64,000 bases of DNA from Polyangiaceae bacterium UTPRO1. Its GTDB lineage: Bacteria; Desulfobacterota; Binatia; UTPRO1. The notes below the pieces were generated by a model. That model was not told the origin of the DNA. It was given only the letters and a program-made list of their open reading frames with translations, and searched no databases. The DNA is taken from the NCBI GenBank assembly GCA_002050235.1, contig MWST01000006.1, positions 1 through 64,000 on the forward strand, given 5' to 3'. Below are positions 34,926 through 43,475 of the stretch, in pieces. How positions within the stretch are numbered: position 1 is the first letter of the stretch; every line of letters begins with the position of its first letter. The position numbers were made by a program, and so were the translations under genes.

Positions 34926-36073
34926 CCACGGCAGTCCCGGCCGGAGCTCGCGACGTCGTCCTGGTGGCGGGCGAGGCGTCGGGCGACATGCACGGCGCCG
35001 ACCTGGTAGCGGCGCTGCGCCGCCGCGTCCCCGGCGTTCGGGTGCGCGGCATCGGCGGCGCCCGCCTGCGCGCCGCGGGCATGGAGACGCTGGTCGACGC
35101 GCACACGCTCGCGGCGATGGGCCTGGTCGAGGCGCGCGAGCGGCTCGGCGCGATCTGGCGAGCCTATCGTCGCATGCGCCGCCTCGTCCGCGGGGAGAAG
35201 CCCGACCTCCTGGTCTTGATCGACTTCGCCGAGTTCAACCTGGCGCTCGCCGGCGTCGCCAAACGGGCCGGCGTGCCGGTCCTCTACTACATCAGTCCGC
35301 AGGTGTGGGCGTGGCGGCGCGGCCGGGTGCGGAAGATCGCCCGCCGGGTGAGCCGCCTCGCCGTCGTGTTTCCCTTCGAAGTGCCGCTCTATGCCGGCTC
35401 CGGCCTCCGGGCCGACTTCGTCGGCCATCCGCTCCTCGATCGCGTCCGGGTGCGCCGTGATCGCCAGGCGTTCCGCGCCGCCCACGGCCTCGATCCGCGC
35501 AAGCGCCTGGTCGCGCTCCTGCCCGGCAGCCGCGCCAAGGAGATGCAGCTCCTCCTCCCGGCCATGGTTGCGGCCGCCGAGCGGCTCGTCGCCCGCGGCG
35601 ACGTGCAGTGCGTACTCGCTCTCGCCGAGACGTTGAGCACGGCGGACATCGGGGTTAGCATGCGCGGCGCCGCGCTGCCGTTTCCGGCGGTCGCCGGCGA
35701 GACCTACGACCTGGTGCACGCAAGCGACGCAGCCATCGTGGCCTCGGGAACTGCAACCCTGGAAGCAGCGCTCTTGGAACGTCCGATGGTGATCGTGTAC
35801 CGCACCGCAGCCCTGACCTACGCGCTCGCGCGCCGGCTCGTCTCCGTCCCGTTCATCGGCATGCCGAACCTGATCGCGGGCCGCGGCGTCGTCCCGGAGC
35901 TCATCCAGGACGACGCTACCGCCGAGCGCATGGTCGCCGAGGTGGAACGCTTCCTCGACGACCCGGCCTACGCGGCCGCGACGCAGCGCGCTCTGGCCGA
36001 GATTCGCCCCGCCCTCGGCGGCGGCGGCGCCGCGGAGCGCGCTGCAGCGATCGCCGCGGAGATGCTGGCGTGA
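34922..36073 (+). CDS. lpxB: lipid A disaccharide synthase LpxB
   Basis: A 383-residue GT19 glycosyltransferase that joins lipid X and UDP-2,3-diacylglucosamine. VLVAGEASGDMHGADLV is the family start motif. YYISPQVWAWRRGRVRKIARRVSRLAVVFPFE carries the conserved ISPQVWAW, LLPGSRAKEM follows, and VASGTATLEAALLERPMVIVYR holds the UDP-binding motif. The start GTG 34922 overlaps the preceding oxidoreductase by 4 bases, and its own stop overlaps the msbA start. Confidence 0.96.
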   Translation: MTTAVPAGARDVVLVAGEASGDMHGADLVAALRRRVPGVRVRGIGGARLRAAGMETLVDAHTLAAMGLVEARERLGAIWRAYRRMRRLVRGEKPDLLVLIDFAEFNLALAGVAKRAGVPVLYYISPQVWAWRRGRVRKIARRVSRLAVVFPFEVPLYAGSGLRADFVGHPLLDRVRVRRDRQAFRAAHGLDPRKRLVALLPGSRAKEMQLLLPAMVAAAERLVARGDVQCVLALAETLSTADIGVSMRGAALPFPAVAGETYDLVHASDAAIVASGTATLEAALLERPMVIVYRTAALTYALARRLVSVPFIGMPNLIAGRGVVPELIQDDATAERMVAEVERFLDDPAYAAATQRALAEIRPALGGGGAAERAAAIAAEMLA

Positions 36074-37872
36074 GCGCGGCGAGCGCCGACGCCAAGCCGA
36101 TCGCCCGCGGCTCCGGCGCCACCTACCTCCGCCTCCTGCGCTACCTGCGCCCGTACGTGTGGCCGTGGTTCACCGGGGCGGTACTGGCGATGCTCCTCTT
36201 CAGCGCCACGACGGGCCTGCTGCCGCTGCTCGTGGAGCGCGTGTTCGACGACATCTTCGCCGCCCGCAAGGTCGCTGCCCTGCAGCTCCTCCCGGTCGCG
36301 ATCGTCGTCATCTTCTTGTTTCGCGGCGTCACGAGCTTCGCCCAGAACTACCTCATGGACCTCGTCGGCCAGCGCATCATCTGCGACCTCCGCGACGAGC
36401 TGAATCAGCACATCCAGCGCCTCTCGCTCGCGTTCTTCAACCGCACGCCGACCGGCGACATCCTGTCGCGGGTGAGCAACGACGTCGCCCTCGTACGCAC
36501 GGCCCTCACCGACGCCGTAGCGTCGGTGATGCGCGACGCCACCTCGCTCCTGGCCCTGGTGGCCGTCGCTTTCTACAAGGATGCGACCCTGGCGCTGATC
36601 GCGTTCCTGGTCTTCCCGGCGTCGGTGCTGCCGATCGTCAGGCTGTCGCAACGCCTCCGTCGCTTCAGCAAGCGCGGCCAACGCACGCTCGGGCTCCTCA
36701 CCGCGCTCCTCCAGGAGACGGTGCAGGGCAACCGGGTCGTCAAGGCCTTCGGGATGGAGGAGTACGAGCGCGAGCGCTTCCAGGCCGAGAACCGACGGCT
36801 CTATCGCCTCTACATGAAGGCGAGCATGATCAAGGCGCTCACGACGCCGGCGCTCGAAGTGCTCGCGGCCTTCGCGATCGGCGGCGTCGTCTGGTACGGC
36901 GGCAACAGCGTCATCGCCGGCGGGCGCAGCCAAGGCTCCTTCCTCGCCTTCCTGACGGCGATGTTCCTCCTCTACGAGCCGTTCAAGCGTCTCTCGAAAT
37001 CCAACGCGACGATTCAGCAGGGGGTGGCGGGGGCCGAGCGCGTCTTCGAGCTGCTCGATACCCGACCCGAGGTCGTCGATCGGCCCGGCGCCCGTCCGCT
37101 GGCGACGATGCGCCGAGGTCTCGTCTTCGAGCACGTCGGCTTCCGCTACGGCGTCGAGCCGGTGCTCAAGGACGTCAACCTCACGATCAATGCCGGCGAG
37201 GTGGTGGCCCTCGTCGGCATGAGCGGCGGCGGCAAGAGCACGATCGCCGACCTGATTCCGCGCTTCTACGACGTCAGTGAAGGCCGCATCGCCATCGACG
37301 GCGTCGACATCCGCGACTACACGCTGCGCTCGCTGCGGGCGCAGATCGCGATCGTCACCCAGTTCACCTTCCTCTTCAACGACACCGTGCGCGCCAATAT
37401 CGCCTACGGCGACCCGGGCAAGTCGATGGACGACGTCGTGGCCGCGGCCAAGGCCGCCAATGCCCACGAATTCATCGTCGCGCTGCCGCAAGGCTACGAC
37501 ACGTCGATCGGAGAGCTCGGCGTGACGCTCTCGGGAGGCCAGCGCCAGCGACTCGCGATCGCGCGCGCCCTCTTGAAGGACGCGCCCATCCTCATCCTCG
37601 ACGAAGCGACCTCGGCGCTCGATACCGAGTCGGAACGCCTCGTCCAGCAGGCGATCGAACGGCTCATGGTGAACCGCACGACCCTGGTCATCGCGCACCG
37701 ACTCTCGACCGTCCGGCGCGCCGACCGCATCGTCGTCGTGGTGCGGGGGCAGATCGTCGAGGAGGGGACGCACGAGGAGCTGCTCGCGCTCGGCGCCGAG
37801 TACCGGAAGCTCCACGACCTCCAGTTCCAGGAGTCCGATGCCGCGACCGCCGGTGAACGGTTGCTGCACTAG
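36070..37872 (+). CDS. msbA: lipid A export ABC transporter MsbA
   Basis: A 600-residue homodimeric flippase that moves lipid A-core across the inner membrane. The N-terminal membrane domain (about residues 20-310) has six helices, with LSLAFFNRTPTGDILSRVSNDV as the coupling region. The ATPase domain has Walker A GMSGGGKST, the Q-loop in IVTQFTFLFNDTVRANIAYG, the signature LSGGQRQRLAIARAL, Walker B ILILDEATSALD and switch His in VIAHRLST. The GTG start overlaps lpxB by 4 bases. Its position between lpxB and the acyltransferase supports lipid A export over a generic multidrug role. Confidence 0.93.
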   Translation: MSAASADAKPIARGSGATYLRLLRYLRPYVWPWFTGAVLAMLLFSATTGLLPLLVERVFDDIFAARKVAALQLLPVAIVVIFLFRGVTSFAQNYLMDLVGQRIICDLRDELNQHIQRLSLAFFNRTPTGDILSRVSNDVALVRTALTDAVASVMRDATSLLALVAVAFYKDATLALIAFLVFPASVLPIVRLSQRLRRFSKRGQRTLGLLTALLQETVQGNRVVKAFGMEEYERERFQAENRRLYRLYMKASMIKALTTPALEVLAAFAIGGVVWYGGNSVIAGGRSQGSFLAFLTAMFLLYEPFKRLSKSNATIQQGVAGAERVFELLDTRPEVVDRPGARPLATMRRGLVFEHVGFRYGVEPVLKDVNLTINAGEVVALVGMSGGGKSTIADLIPRFYDVSEGRIAIDGVDIRDYTLRSLRAQIAIVTQFTFLFNDTVRANIAYGDPGKSMDDVVAAAKAANAHEFIVALPQGYDTSIGELGVTLSGGQRQRLAIARALLKDAPILILDEATSALDTESERLVQQAIERLMVNRTTLVIAHRLSTVRRADRIVVVVRGQIVEEGTHEELLALGAEYRKLHDLQFQESDAATAGERLLH

Positions 37873-37875
37873 GCG

Positions 37876-38595
37876 ATGGCGAAAGCTCGGCGTGTCCTCC
37901 TGCAGCGGCTGCTGCCGCTCGGCGCGAGGCTGATCACGCTCGTCCTCCTCGTGCTGCGCTGGACGACGCGCAAGGAGCTGCTCGACGACGGCGGACTCTA
38001 CGAGCGCTGGCGCGCCGGCGAGCGCCTGATCGTCGCCTTCTGGCACGAACAGCTCGTGCTGATGCCGTGCTTCGGGTGGTGGCCGCGGCTCTGCATCATG
38101 ATCAGCCAACACCGCGACGGCGAGCTCATAGCCCGCGCCGTCCGGCCGCTCGGCATCGAGGCGGTGCGCGGCTCGTCGACGCGGGGCAGCCGCGGCGCGC
38201 TGCGCCGGATCCTGATCGCCTACCGCGAAGGCGCGAGCCTGGCGTGGACGCCGGACGGTCCGCGCGGTCCGCGCCGCAGCGCCAAGCTCGGCGTCCTCCT
38301 GGCGGCGCGAGCGACCGGCGCCACCATCGTTCCGGTCGCCGCCGCCGCGCGCTGGCAGCGCCGGTTGCGCAGCTGGGACCGCATGATCGTGCCGTGGCCG
38401 GGCTCGCGTATCGTATACGTGGTGGGGGCGCCCGTGCGCGTCGGCGGCGACGCCTCCGATGCCGACCTCGAGGCCGCGCGCGCGCAGCTCGAGCAGGCGC
38501 TCGAAGGCGCGCGCGTCCTCGCCGAGGCGCGCGTCGGAAGTGCCGCGCCGCCCGGCGCCGGCGCGAATTGCAAGCTCGAATCGTCGTTAGTATGA
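37876..38595 (+). CDS. DUF374 lysophospholipid-acyltransferase-like protein
   Basis: A 239-residue protein of the DUF374 group, related to lysophospholipid and lipid A acyltransferases. FWHEQLVLMPC precedes the family's ISQHRDGELIARAVRPLGIEAVRGSSTRG, and WTPDGPRGPRRSAKLGVLLAARATGA is the conserved acceptor-side block. One hydrophobic N-terminal segment anchors it. It begins 3 bases after msbA and is commonly found in LPS clusters of this kind, where it may add a secondary acyl chain, although the substrate is unproven. The C-terminal 25 residues (after about 215) lack conservation. Confidence 0.85.
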   Translation: MAKARRVLLQRLLPLGARLITLVLLVLRWTTRKELLDDGGLYERWRAGERLIVAFWHEQLVLMPCFGWWPRLCIMISQHRDGELIARAVRPLGIEAVRGSSTRGSRGALRRILIAYREGASLAWTPDGPRGPRRSAKLGVLLAARATGATIVPVAAAARWQRRLRSWDRMIVPWPGSRIVYVVGAPVRVGGDASDADLEAARAQLEQALEGARVLAEARVGSAAPPGAGANCKLESSLV

Positions 38596-38596
38596 G
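38568..38596 (+). promoter_or_regulatory. candidate promoter before the secreted small protein
   Basis: TTGCAA (38568-38573) and TATGAG (38591-38596) are 17 bases apart within the 3' end of the DUF374 gene, in a locally A/T-richer stretch. Each box matches sigma-70 at four of six positions. The ATG of the next gene begins seven bases after the -10-like box, so a transcript starting there would be leaderless. Confidence 0.3.
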
Positions 38597-38602
38597 ACCG
38601 CC

Positions 38603-39103
38603 ATGCCGCCTGCTGTTAGCGCCTCCGGTCGGCGGGTGACCGCCCTGGTCGCGACGCTGGGATTCGCTCTCGCAACGGGTCAGCCCGCCGGCGCCGTCGA
38701 CGCCGGGACCGCCGCGGCTGCGTCCGTGACCGCAGCCGCAGCCGCGGTGCCGCTCGTCGCCGGCGATCCGGCGGCGGGCGAAGACGTGCGCGAGTTCCAC
38801 GCCTTCTGCGCGGCCTGGATGGCGAAGCTGCAGGAACGAAACGTTTACAACGCCGCCCACATCGTCTGGACCAAGAGCGGTCCCGGAGTCGTCGGCGACT
38901 ACATCCGCTACGGAAGCGAGCGTACCTGCACCGCCCGCGAAGAGCCCGGCAAGGATCCGATCGGCAAGATCACCTACCGCGAGATCAAGTACCGCAAGGA
39001 AGGGCCGACCGAGTCGGCGGCGATGGAGGCGGCGGACACGATCCTCGAACAGACCGAGGTCACCGAGATCTTCCGCTACGCCAAGGGCCGCTGGCAATAC
39101 TGA
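38603..39103 (+). CDS. small predicted secreted protein of unknown function
   Basis: A 166-residue protein not recognised as any family. A signal peptide (residues about 1-31, AGA before VDAG) is followed by an Ala-rich stretch and a compact domain from about residue 60. That domain has AFCAAWMAKLQERNVYNAAHIVW, then a beta-rich segment (GDYIRYGSERTCTARE) and GKITYREIKYRKEG. Two Cys (in AFCAAW and RTCTAR) might pair in the periplasm. It sits between the DUF374 acyltransferase and waaA, so an envelope role is likely, but no function is claimed. Confidence 0.75.
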   Translation: MPPAVSASGRRVTALVATLGFALATGQPAGAVDAGTAAAASVTAAAAAVPLVAGDPAAGEDVREFHAFCAAWMAKLQERNVYNAAHIVWTKSGPGVVGDYIRYGSERTCTAREEPGKDPIGKITYREIKYRKEGPTESAAMEAADTILEQTEVTEIFRYAKGRWQY

Positions 39104-39147
39104 CCGCCGCACTCGACGATGCGTGCAGGTGGCAGCCTCGCCTGCGG

Positions 39148-40434
39148 ATGCTGAACGCAGCCATGACCGCCGCCGCCGTCGTCCTGGCGCCCGTGGCCCT
39201 GACCGCTCTCGCCGTCCGCCGCGACTGGCGCACCGGACTCGGCGAGCGCTTCGCGCGCATCCCGGCGACGCCGCCGGATCGGCGCGCGATCTGGATCCAC
39301 GGCGCCTCGGTCGGCGAGCTGACGGCGCTGGCGCCGGTCGTACGCGCCCTGCGCCGCGATCATCCCGACGATCGGCTCGTGCTCACCAGCATGACCGCCG
39401 GAGGCCGCGCGGCGGCGGCGACACGGGTGCCCGACGCCGACGCCTGCGTGCTCTTTCCCCTCGACCTCCCGCGCCTGGTGGCTCGCGCGCTCGACCGGGT
39501 GCGCCCGCGCCTCGTCCTCTTCAGCGAGACCGAGCTCTGGCCGAACTTTCTGGCCGCGCTCGCCGCGCGCCGCATCCCGGCGATCATGGTGAGCGGCCGC
39601 ATCTCGCCGTCGGCATTCGTGCGTTATCGCCGTTGGCGCTGGCTCTTCGCGCCGGCGCTCGCGAGCGTCCGTTGGTTCTGCGTGCAGTCGCCCGAGAGCG
39701 CCCGGCGCCTGGTGGCGCTCGGGGTGCCCGCCGCCCGCGTCGTGGTGACCGGGAGCCTCAAGACCGCCGGCCCCCTCGACGCCGATGCCGGCAGCGGTCC
39801 GACGCTCGCCAGCCTCGGAGTCGGTGCGGCGCCGGTCCTGGTCGCCGCCAGCACCCATCCCGGCGAGGACGAGGCGCTGCTCGACGCCTTCGCGCGCATC
39901 CGCGAGAGCGAGCCGCGGGCCCGACTGCTGCTCGCGCCGCGCCGGCTCGATCGCCTGTCGGATCTGGCCCGCCTCGTCGCCGCGCGCGGCCTTGCGAGCG
40001 TCTCCCGCTCGACCCTCGGTGCGGGAGCCGACGCCCGCTGGCCCGCCGACGTCCCGGTGCTCGTCCTCGACACCCTCGGCGAGCTGGCGGGTCTCTATAG
40101 CGGCGCCCGGTTCGCCTTCGTCGGCGGCACCCTCGACGCCACCGGCGGCCACAATGTTCTCGAGCCCGCGGCGGCCGGGACACCGGTCGCCGTCGGCCCC
40201 CACGTCGGCAACGTCGCCGCCGACGTGGCGCGGCTGTTGGCCGCGGGGGCGGCGCTGCAGGCCGCGGACAGCGTCGACCTCGTCGCGCGCCTGCCGGAGC
40301 GCTTCCTGGACGGTGCGGCGGCAGCCGCCGCGGGCCGCCGCGCCGCCGCCGTCGTCGCCGCGCAACAGGGCCCGCTCGCGGTAACGCTCGCCGTCGTTCG
40401 CGGGACTCTCGCGGCAACGGAGCGGGGCGCGTGA
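39148..40434 (+). CDS. waaA: Kdo transferase WaaA (KdtA)
   Basis: A 428-residue GT30 membrane-associated enzyme that adds 3-deoxy-D-manno-octulosonic acid to lipid IVA. One N-terminal helix precedes IWIHGASVGELTALAPVVRALR. FSETELWPNFLAALAARRIPAIMVSGRISPSAF is the conserved acceptor-domain block. ASTHPGEDEALLDAF and VGGTLDATGGHNVLEPAAAGTPVAVGPH are CMP-Kdo-domain motifs. Its stop overlaps the lpxK start. Whether it adds one or two Kdo residues cannot be read from sequence. Confidence 0.96.
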   Translation: MLNAAMTAAAVVLAPVALTALAVRRDWRTGLGERFARIPATPPDRRAIWIHGASVGELTALAPVVRALRRDHPDDRLVLTSMTAGGRAAAATRVPDADACVLFPLDLPRLVARALDRVRPRLVLFSETELWPNFLAALAARRIPAIMVSGRISPSAFVRYRRWRWLFAPALASVRWFCVQSPESARRLVALGVPAARVVVTGSLKTAGPLDADAGSGPTLASLGVGAAPVLVAASTHPGEDEALLDAFARIRESEPRARLLLAPRRLDRLSDLARLVAARGLASVSRSTLGAGADARWPADVPVLVLDTLGELAGLYSGARFAFVGGTLDATGGHNVLEPAAAGTPVAVGPHVGNVAADVARLLAAGAALQAADSVDLVARLPERFLDGAAAAAAGRRAAAVVAAQQGPLAVTLAVVRGTLAATERGA

Positions 40435-41513
40435 GCGGTCCGGCGCGGGCCGTGGAGCGTCTCTGGAGCGGGGCCGGTCTCGCCGCCCGCGTCGGCCGCG
40501 CCCTGCTCACGCCCGCCGCCGGGCTGTACGCGGCCGGCGTCGGCATGCGCAACGCCGCATATCGGACCGGAGTGCTCCGCAGCCGTGCCGTCGCCGCGCG
40601 TACCGTGAGCATCGGCAACGTGCGCGTCGGCGGCACCGGCAAGACGCCGCTCACGCGCTGGCTCGCGGAGCGCATCCACGCGCGTGGGGTGCCGGTCGCG
40701 ATCCTGACGCGCGGCTACGGCGGCAGCGCGCGCGGCGCCCACGTGGTCGGCGACGGCGAGCGCATCGCCGGCGACGTAGCGCGCTCCGGCGACGAGGCGG
40801 TCATGCTGGCGCGCACGAGCGCCGTCCCGGTCGTAGCCGGCGCGGATCGCGCGGCGGCTGCGGCATTGGCGATCGCGACCTTCGGCAGCCGCATACTCGT
40901 CTGCGACGATGCTTTCCAGCACCGGGCGCTGCGCCGCAATCTCGACCTCGTGCTCGTCGACGCCGGCGAACGCGGCGGCCTGGCGCGCCTGCTGCCGGCC
41001 GGGCCGTTGCGCGAGCCGCTGTGCGCGCTCAAGCGCGCCGACGTCGTGCTGATCCGCGAGGCCGGGAACGAAGCCGACCCGCTCCCGACCCCGGCGTTCC
41101 CCGGACAACGCGTGCTCCGCGTCCGCTTCGCGCCGACGGTGCTGATGGCGCCTGCTGCCGCGAGCTGGCGCGAGATCGGTCTCGCGGCGCTCGCCGGCCA
41201 GCGCGTGCTCGCGGTCTCAGCGGTGGCCCGCCCGGCGGCCCTCTACGAGGCGCTGCGCGCCTGGGAAGTCGATCTCGCGCACGTCCTCGAGTACCCGGAC
41301 CACCACCCCTACGACGTGCGCGATTGGCACGCGATCGCCGCCGCCGCCAAGGACGTGGACTTGATCGTCACGACGGAGAAGGATCTGGTGAAGCTCGAGG
41401 TCTTCCCCTTCGCGCGCGGCAAGCTCGTGGCCCTCCGGCTCGGCGTCGAGGTCGAGGACGGCGAGGCGCTGGTGACCGAGGCGATCGGCGACGTCATGAC
41501 GGGAGCCGCGTGA
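40431..41513 (+). CDS. lpxK: tetraacyldisaccharide 4'-kinase LpxK
   Basis: A 360-residue membrane-associated kinase that phosphorylates the 4' position of the lipid A precursor. The P-loop is NVRVGGTGKTPLTRWLAE, TRGYGGSARG follows, and SGDEAVMLARTSAVPVVAGADR and LVCDDAFQHRALRRNLDLVLVDA are the conserved LpxK blocks, including the DDAFQH catalytic region. The GTG start overlaps waaA by 4 bases and the stop overlaps gmhB. Together with waaA it completes Kdo-lipid IVA synthesis. Confidence 0.96.
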   Translation: MSGPARAVERLWSGAGLAARVGRALLTPAAGLYAAGVGMRNAAYRTGVLRSRAVAARTVSIGNVRVGGTGKTPLTRWLAERIHARGVPVAILTRGYGGSARGAHVVGDGERIAGDVARSGDEAVMLARTSAVPVVAGADRAAAAALAIATFGSRILVCDDAFQHRALRRNLDLVLVDAGERGGLARLLPAGPLREPLCALKRADVVLIREAGNEADPLPTPAFPGQRVLRVRFAPTVLMAPAAASWREIGLAALAGQRVLAVSAVARPAALYEALRAWEVDLAHVLEYPDHHPYDVRDWHAIAAAAKDVDLIVTTEKDLVKLEVFPFARGKLVALRLGVEVEDGEALVTEAIGDVMTGAA

Positions 41514-42232
41514 CGCGCGGCCGGCGGCAGGTCCGCCCTGCGGCACCGCATCCGCGGCGTCCCCTCGTGCCCGCGGTCTTCGTCGATCGCGACGGCACGT
41601 TGAATCACGAGCGGCGCTATCTCCGCCGCGTCGCCGACCTGCGGCTGGTCGCCGGCGCCGCCGACGCCGTGCGGGCGCTCGCCGCCGCCGGCTTCGCGGT
41701 CGTCGTCGTCACCAACCAGTCCGGCGTCGCGCGCGGCCTGGTGCGCATGAGCACGCTCGCGGCGATCCACGACGCGATCGTGCGCCGCCTCGCGCGCCTT
41801 GGTGCCCGGCTCACGGCGATCTACGTCTGCCCGCACCATCCGACCGCCGGCACGCCGCCGCTGCGCCGCCGCTGCCGCTGCCGCAAGCCGCGTCCGGGGC
41901 TCGTCGAGCGCGCGGTACGCGAGCTCGACCTCGACCTCGGCCGCAGCTATTGCGTCGGTGACAGCGCCGCAGACCTCGGGCTCGCGGCTGCGACCCGCAC
42001 CCGAGCGGTGCTCGTCCGCACCGGCCACGGACGCGCCACCGAGGCCGAGCTCACCCTCGGCGCGCCGGTCGCGCACGTGGCGGCGAACTTTCGCGCCGCC
42101 GCCGACTGGATTATAGGAGATGCGCAAAACGTGTCCGCAGAGCGGCGAGCGGCATCCCCGCGGCGCCGGGCGCCCATCGAACGGGCGCGGACGTCCCCGG
42201 CGCGGCGTCGGCGCCGGCAGCCATGGAGGTGA
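41510..42232 (+). CDS. gmhB: D-glycero-D-manno-heptose 1,7-bisphosphate phosphatase GmhB, with a basic tail
   Basis: A 240-residue HAD phosphatase in ADP-heptose synthesis. FVDRDGTLNHE gives the nucleophile and general-acid Asp, VVVTNQSGVARG the second HAD motif, and CVGDSAADLGLA the magnesium-binding motif. The zinc-site cysteines and His are in YVCPHHPTA and RRRCRCRKPRPG. The catalytic domain ends near residue 203 (ADWII). The last ~37 residues are Arg/Ala-rich (ERRAASPRRRAPIERAR) and unlike the family, perhaps from loss of the original stop. It overlaps lpxK and ends 2 bases before the Trm112-like gene. Confidence 0.9.
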   Translation: MTRGRRQVRPAAPHPRRPLVPAVFVDRDGTLNHERRYLRRVADLRLVAGAADAVRALAAAGFAVVVVTNQSGVARGLVRMSTLAAIHDAIVRRLARLGARLTAIYVCPHHPTAGTPPLRRRCRCRKPRPGLVERAVRELDLDLGRSYCVGDSAADLGLAAATRTRAVLVRTGHGRATEAELTLGAPVAHVAANFRAAADWIIGDAQNVSAERRAASPRRRAPIERARTSPARRRRRQPWR

Positions 42233-42234
42233 CC

Positions 42235-42405
42235 ATGCCGGTCAGTCAGGAGTTGCTCGACATCCTCGCATGCCCCAAGTGCAAGCAACCGGTGGCGTTG
42301 AACCCCACGGGAACGGGGTTGGTCTGCCAATCGTGCCGCCTGGAATATCCCATCATGGACGACATCCCGGTGATGCTGATCGACGAGGCCAAGCCGCTCG
42401 CGTAG
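42235..42405 (+). CDS. Trm112-like/YcaR-family zinc-ribbon protein
   Basis: A 56-residue protein. Two Cys pairs (ILACPKCKQPV and LVCQSCRLEYPI) form a zinc-ribbon, and DDIPVMLIDEA is the family's C-terminal motif. The ATG at 42235 has GGAGG at 42226-42230, four bases upstream, and is preferred over ATG 42223. Bacterial members often lie next to lpxK or kdsB in LPS operons, as here. The biochemical role is not well defined in bacteria; in archaea and eukaryotes relatives activate methyltransferases. Confidence 0.9.
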   Translation: MPVSQELLDILACPKCKQPVALNPTGTGLVCQSCRLEYPIMDDIPVMLIDEAKPLA

Positions 42406-42440
42406 CGCCGCGCTGCGGCGGACGCTGCCGGCGCCGCCAC

Positions 42441-43475
42441 ATGACCCACGATCGCATCCTGCTCGTGCAGACCGGCTTTCTCGGCGACGTCATCCTGACC
42501 ACGCCGCTCGTAGCGGCGCTGCGCCGTGCCCGTCCCGAGGCGGAGCTGACGATGCTGGTAACGCCGGCGGCGGCGCCGTTGGTGGCGGCGCACCCCGAGC
42601 TCGACCGCGTGCTCGTCGACGACAAACGCGGCGCCGATCGCGGGGTCGGCGGCCTCGCGCACCTCGCCCGAACGCTCCGCGCCCGGCACTTCACGATCGC
42701 CATCGCCGCGCACAAATCGTTGCGCACCGGTATCCTCCTCCGCGCCGCTGCAATTCCGCGCCGCATCGGCTTCGCGACCGCGCCGGCAGCGGCCTTCTAC
42801 ACCGAGCGGGTGCCGCGCCCGGCAGCGGCCCACGATCGCGACCGCCTGCTGGCGCTGCTAGCGCCTCTCGGCGGCGGCGGCGTCGACGCCGCGACGGCGC
42901 ACCCGCGGGTGGCGGTCGATGCGCCGACGCGGGCACGAGCGCGAGCGTTGCTCGCGGCCGCCGGCGACGACCGTCCGTTCGCCGCGCTCTGTCCCGGCTC
43001 GGCGTGGCGGACGAAGCGCTGGCCGGCGCACGCCTTTGCAGCCCTCGCGCGCGCCCTGGCCGCCGACGGGTACCGCTGTCTCCTGCTCGGCGGCGCCGAC
43101 GAGCGCACCCTCACGGCCGAGGTGCACGCGGCGGCGGGCGGCGTCACCGTCGACCTCGGCGGCGCCACCGACCTGCCGCTCCTGGCCGCGATCCTCGCCG
43201 AAGCCGCGGTCGTGGTGAGCAACGACAGCGCCCCGATGCACGTCGCCAGCGCCGTCGACGTCCCGCAGGTCGCGATCTTCTGCGCCACGGTGCCGGGGCA
43301 GGGCTATGGTCCGCTCGGTCGCCGCGCCGCAGTGGTGGAACGCAGCCTCGACTGCCGGCCTTGCGGCCGCCACGGCGGCGCCCGCTGCCCGCGCGGCACC
43401 GACGACTGCATGGAGCTGGTGACGGTCGACGACGTGCGCGCAGCGGTCGCGCGGGTACGAGCGCTTGCCTCCTGA
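42441..43475 (+). CDS. waaF: LPS heptosyltransferase, GT9 family (WaaF-like)
   Basis: A 344-residue GT9 enzyme using ADP-heptose to build the inner core. ILLVQTGFLGDVILTTPLVAALRRARPEA is the N-terminal acceptor motif, ALCPGSAWRTKRWPAHAFAALARAL the GT9 hallmark, and VVSNDSAPMHVASAVDVPQVAIF the donor-binding block. A Cys cluster near the end (CRPCGRHGGARCPRG) is frequent in WaaF-like members. ATG 42441 is chosen because the frame upstream covers the Trm112-like gene. Position after gmhB supports heptose specificity. Whether it adds heptose I or II is not clear. Confidence 0.92.
   Translation: MTHDRILLVQTGFLGDVILTTPLVAALRRARPEAELTMLVTPAAAPLVAAHPELDRVLVDDKRGADRGVGGLAHLARTLRARHFTIAIAAHKSLRTGILLRAAAIPRRIGFATAPAAAFYTERVPRPAAAHDRDRLLALLAPLGGGGVDAATAHPRVAVDAPTRARARALLAAAGDDRPFAALCPGSAWRTKRWPAHAFAALARALAADGYRCLLLGGADERTLTAEVHAAAGGVTVDLGGATDLPLLAAILAEAAVVVSNDSAPMHVASAVDVPQVAIFCATVPGQGYGPLGRRAAVVERSLDCRPCGRHGGARCPRGTDDCMELVTVDDVRAAVARVRALAS

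Noticed and set aside
35968..38112. 714-residue minus-strand open frame opposite lpxB, msbA and the DUF374 gene
   Set aside because: Shadow of three conserved genes; Asp/Glu/His-rich composition is expected from reading the opposite strand.
42120..42440. Upstream extension of the GT9 gene to 42120
   Set aside because: It would run out of frame through the Trm112-like gene, which has its own ribosome-binding site and zinc-ribbon motif.
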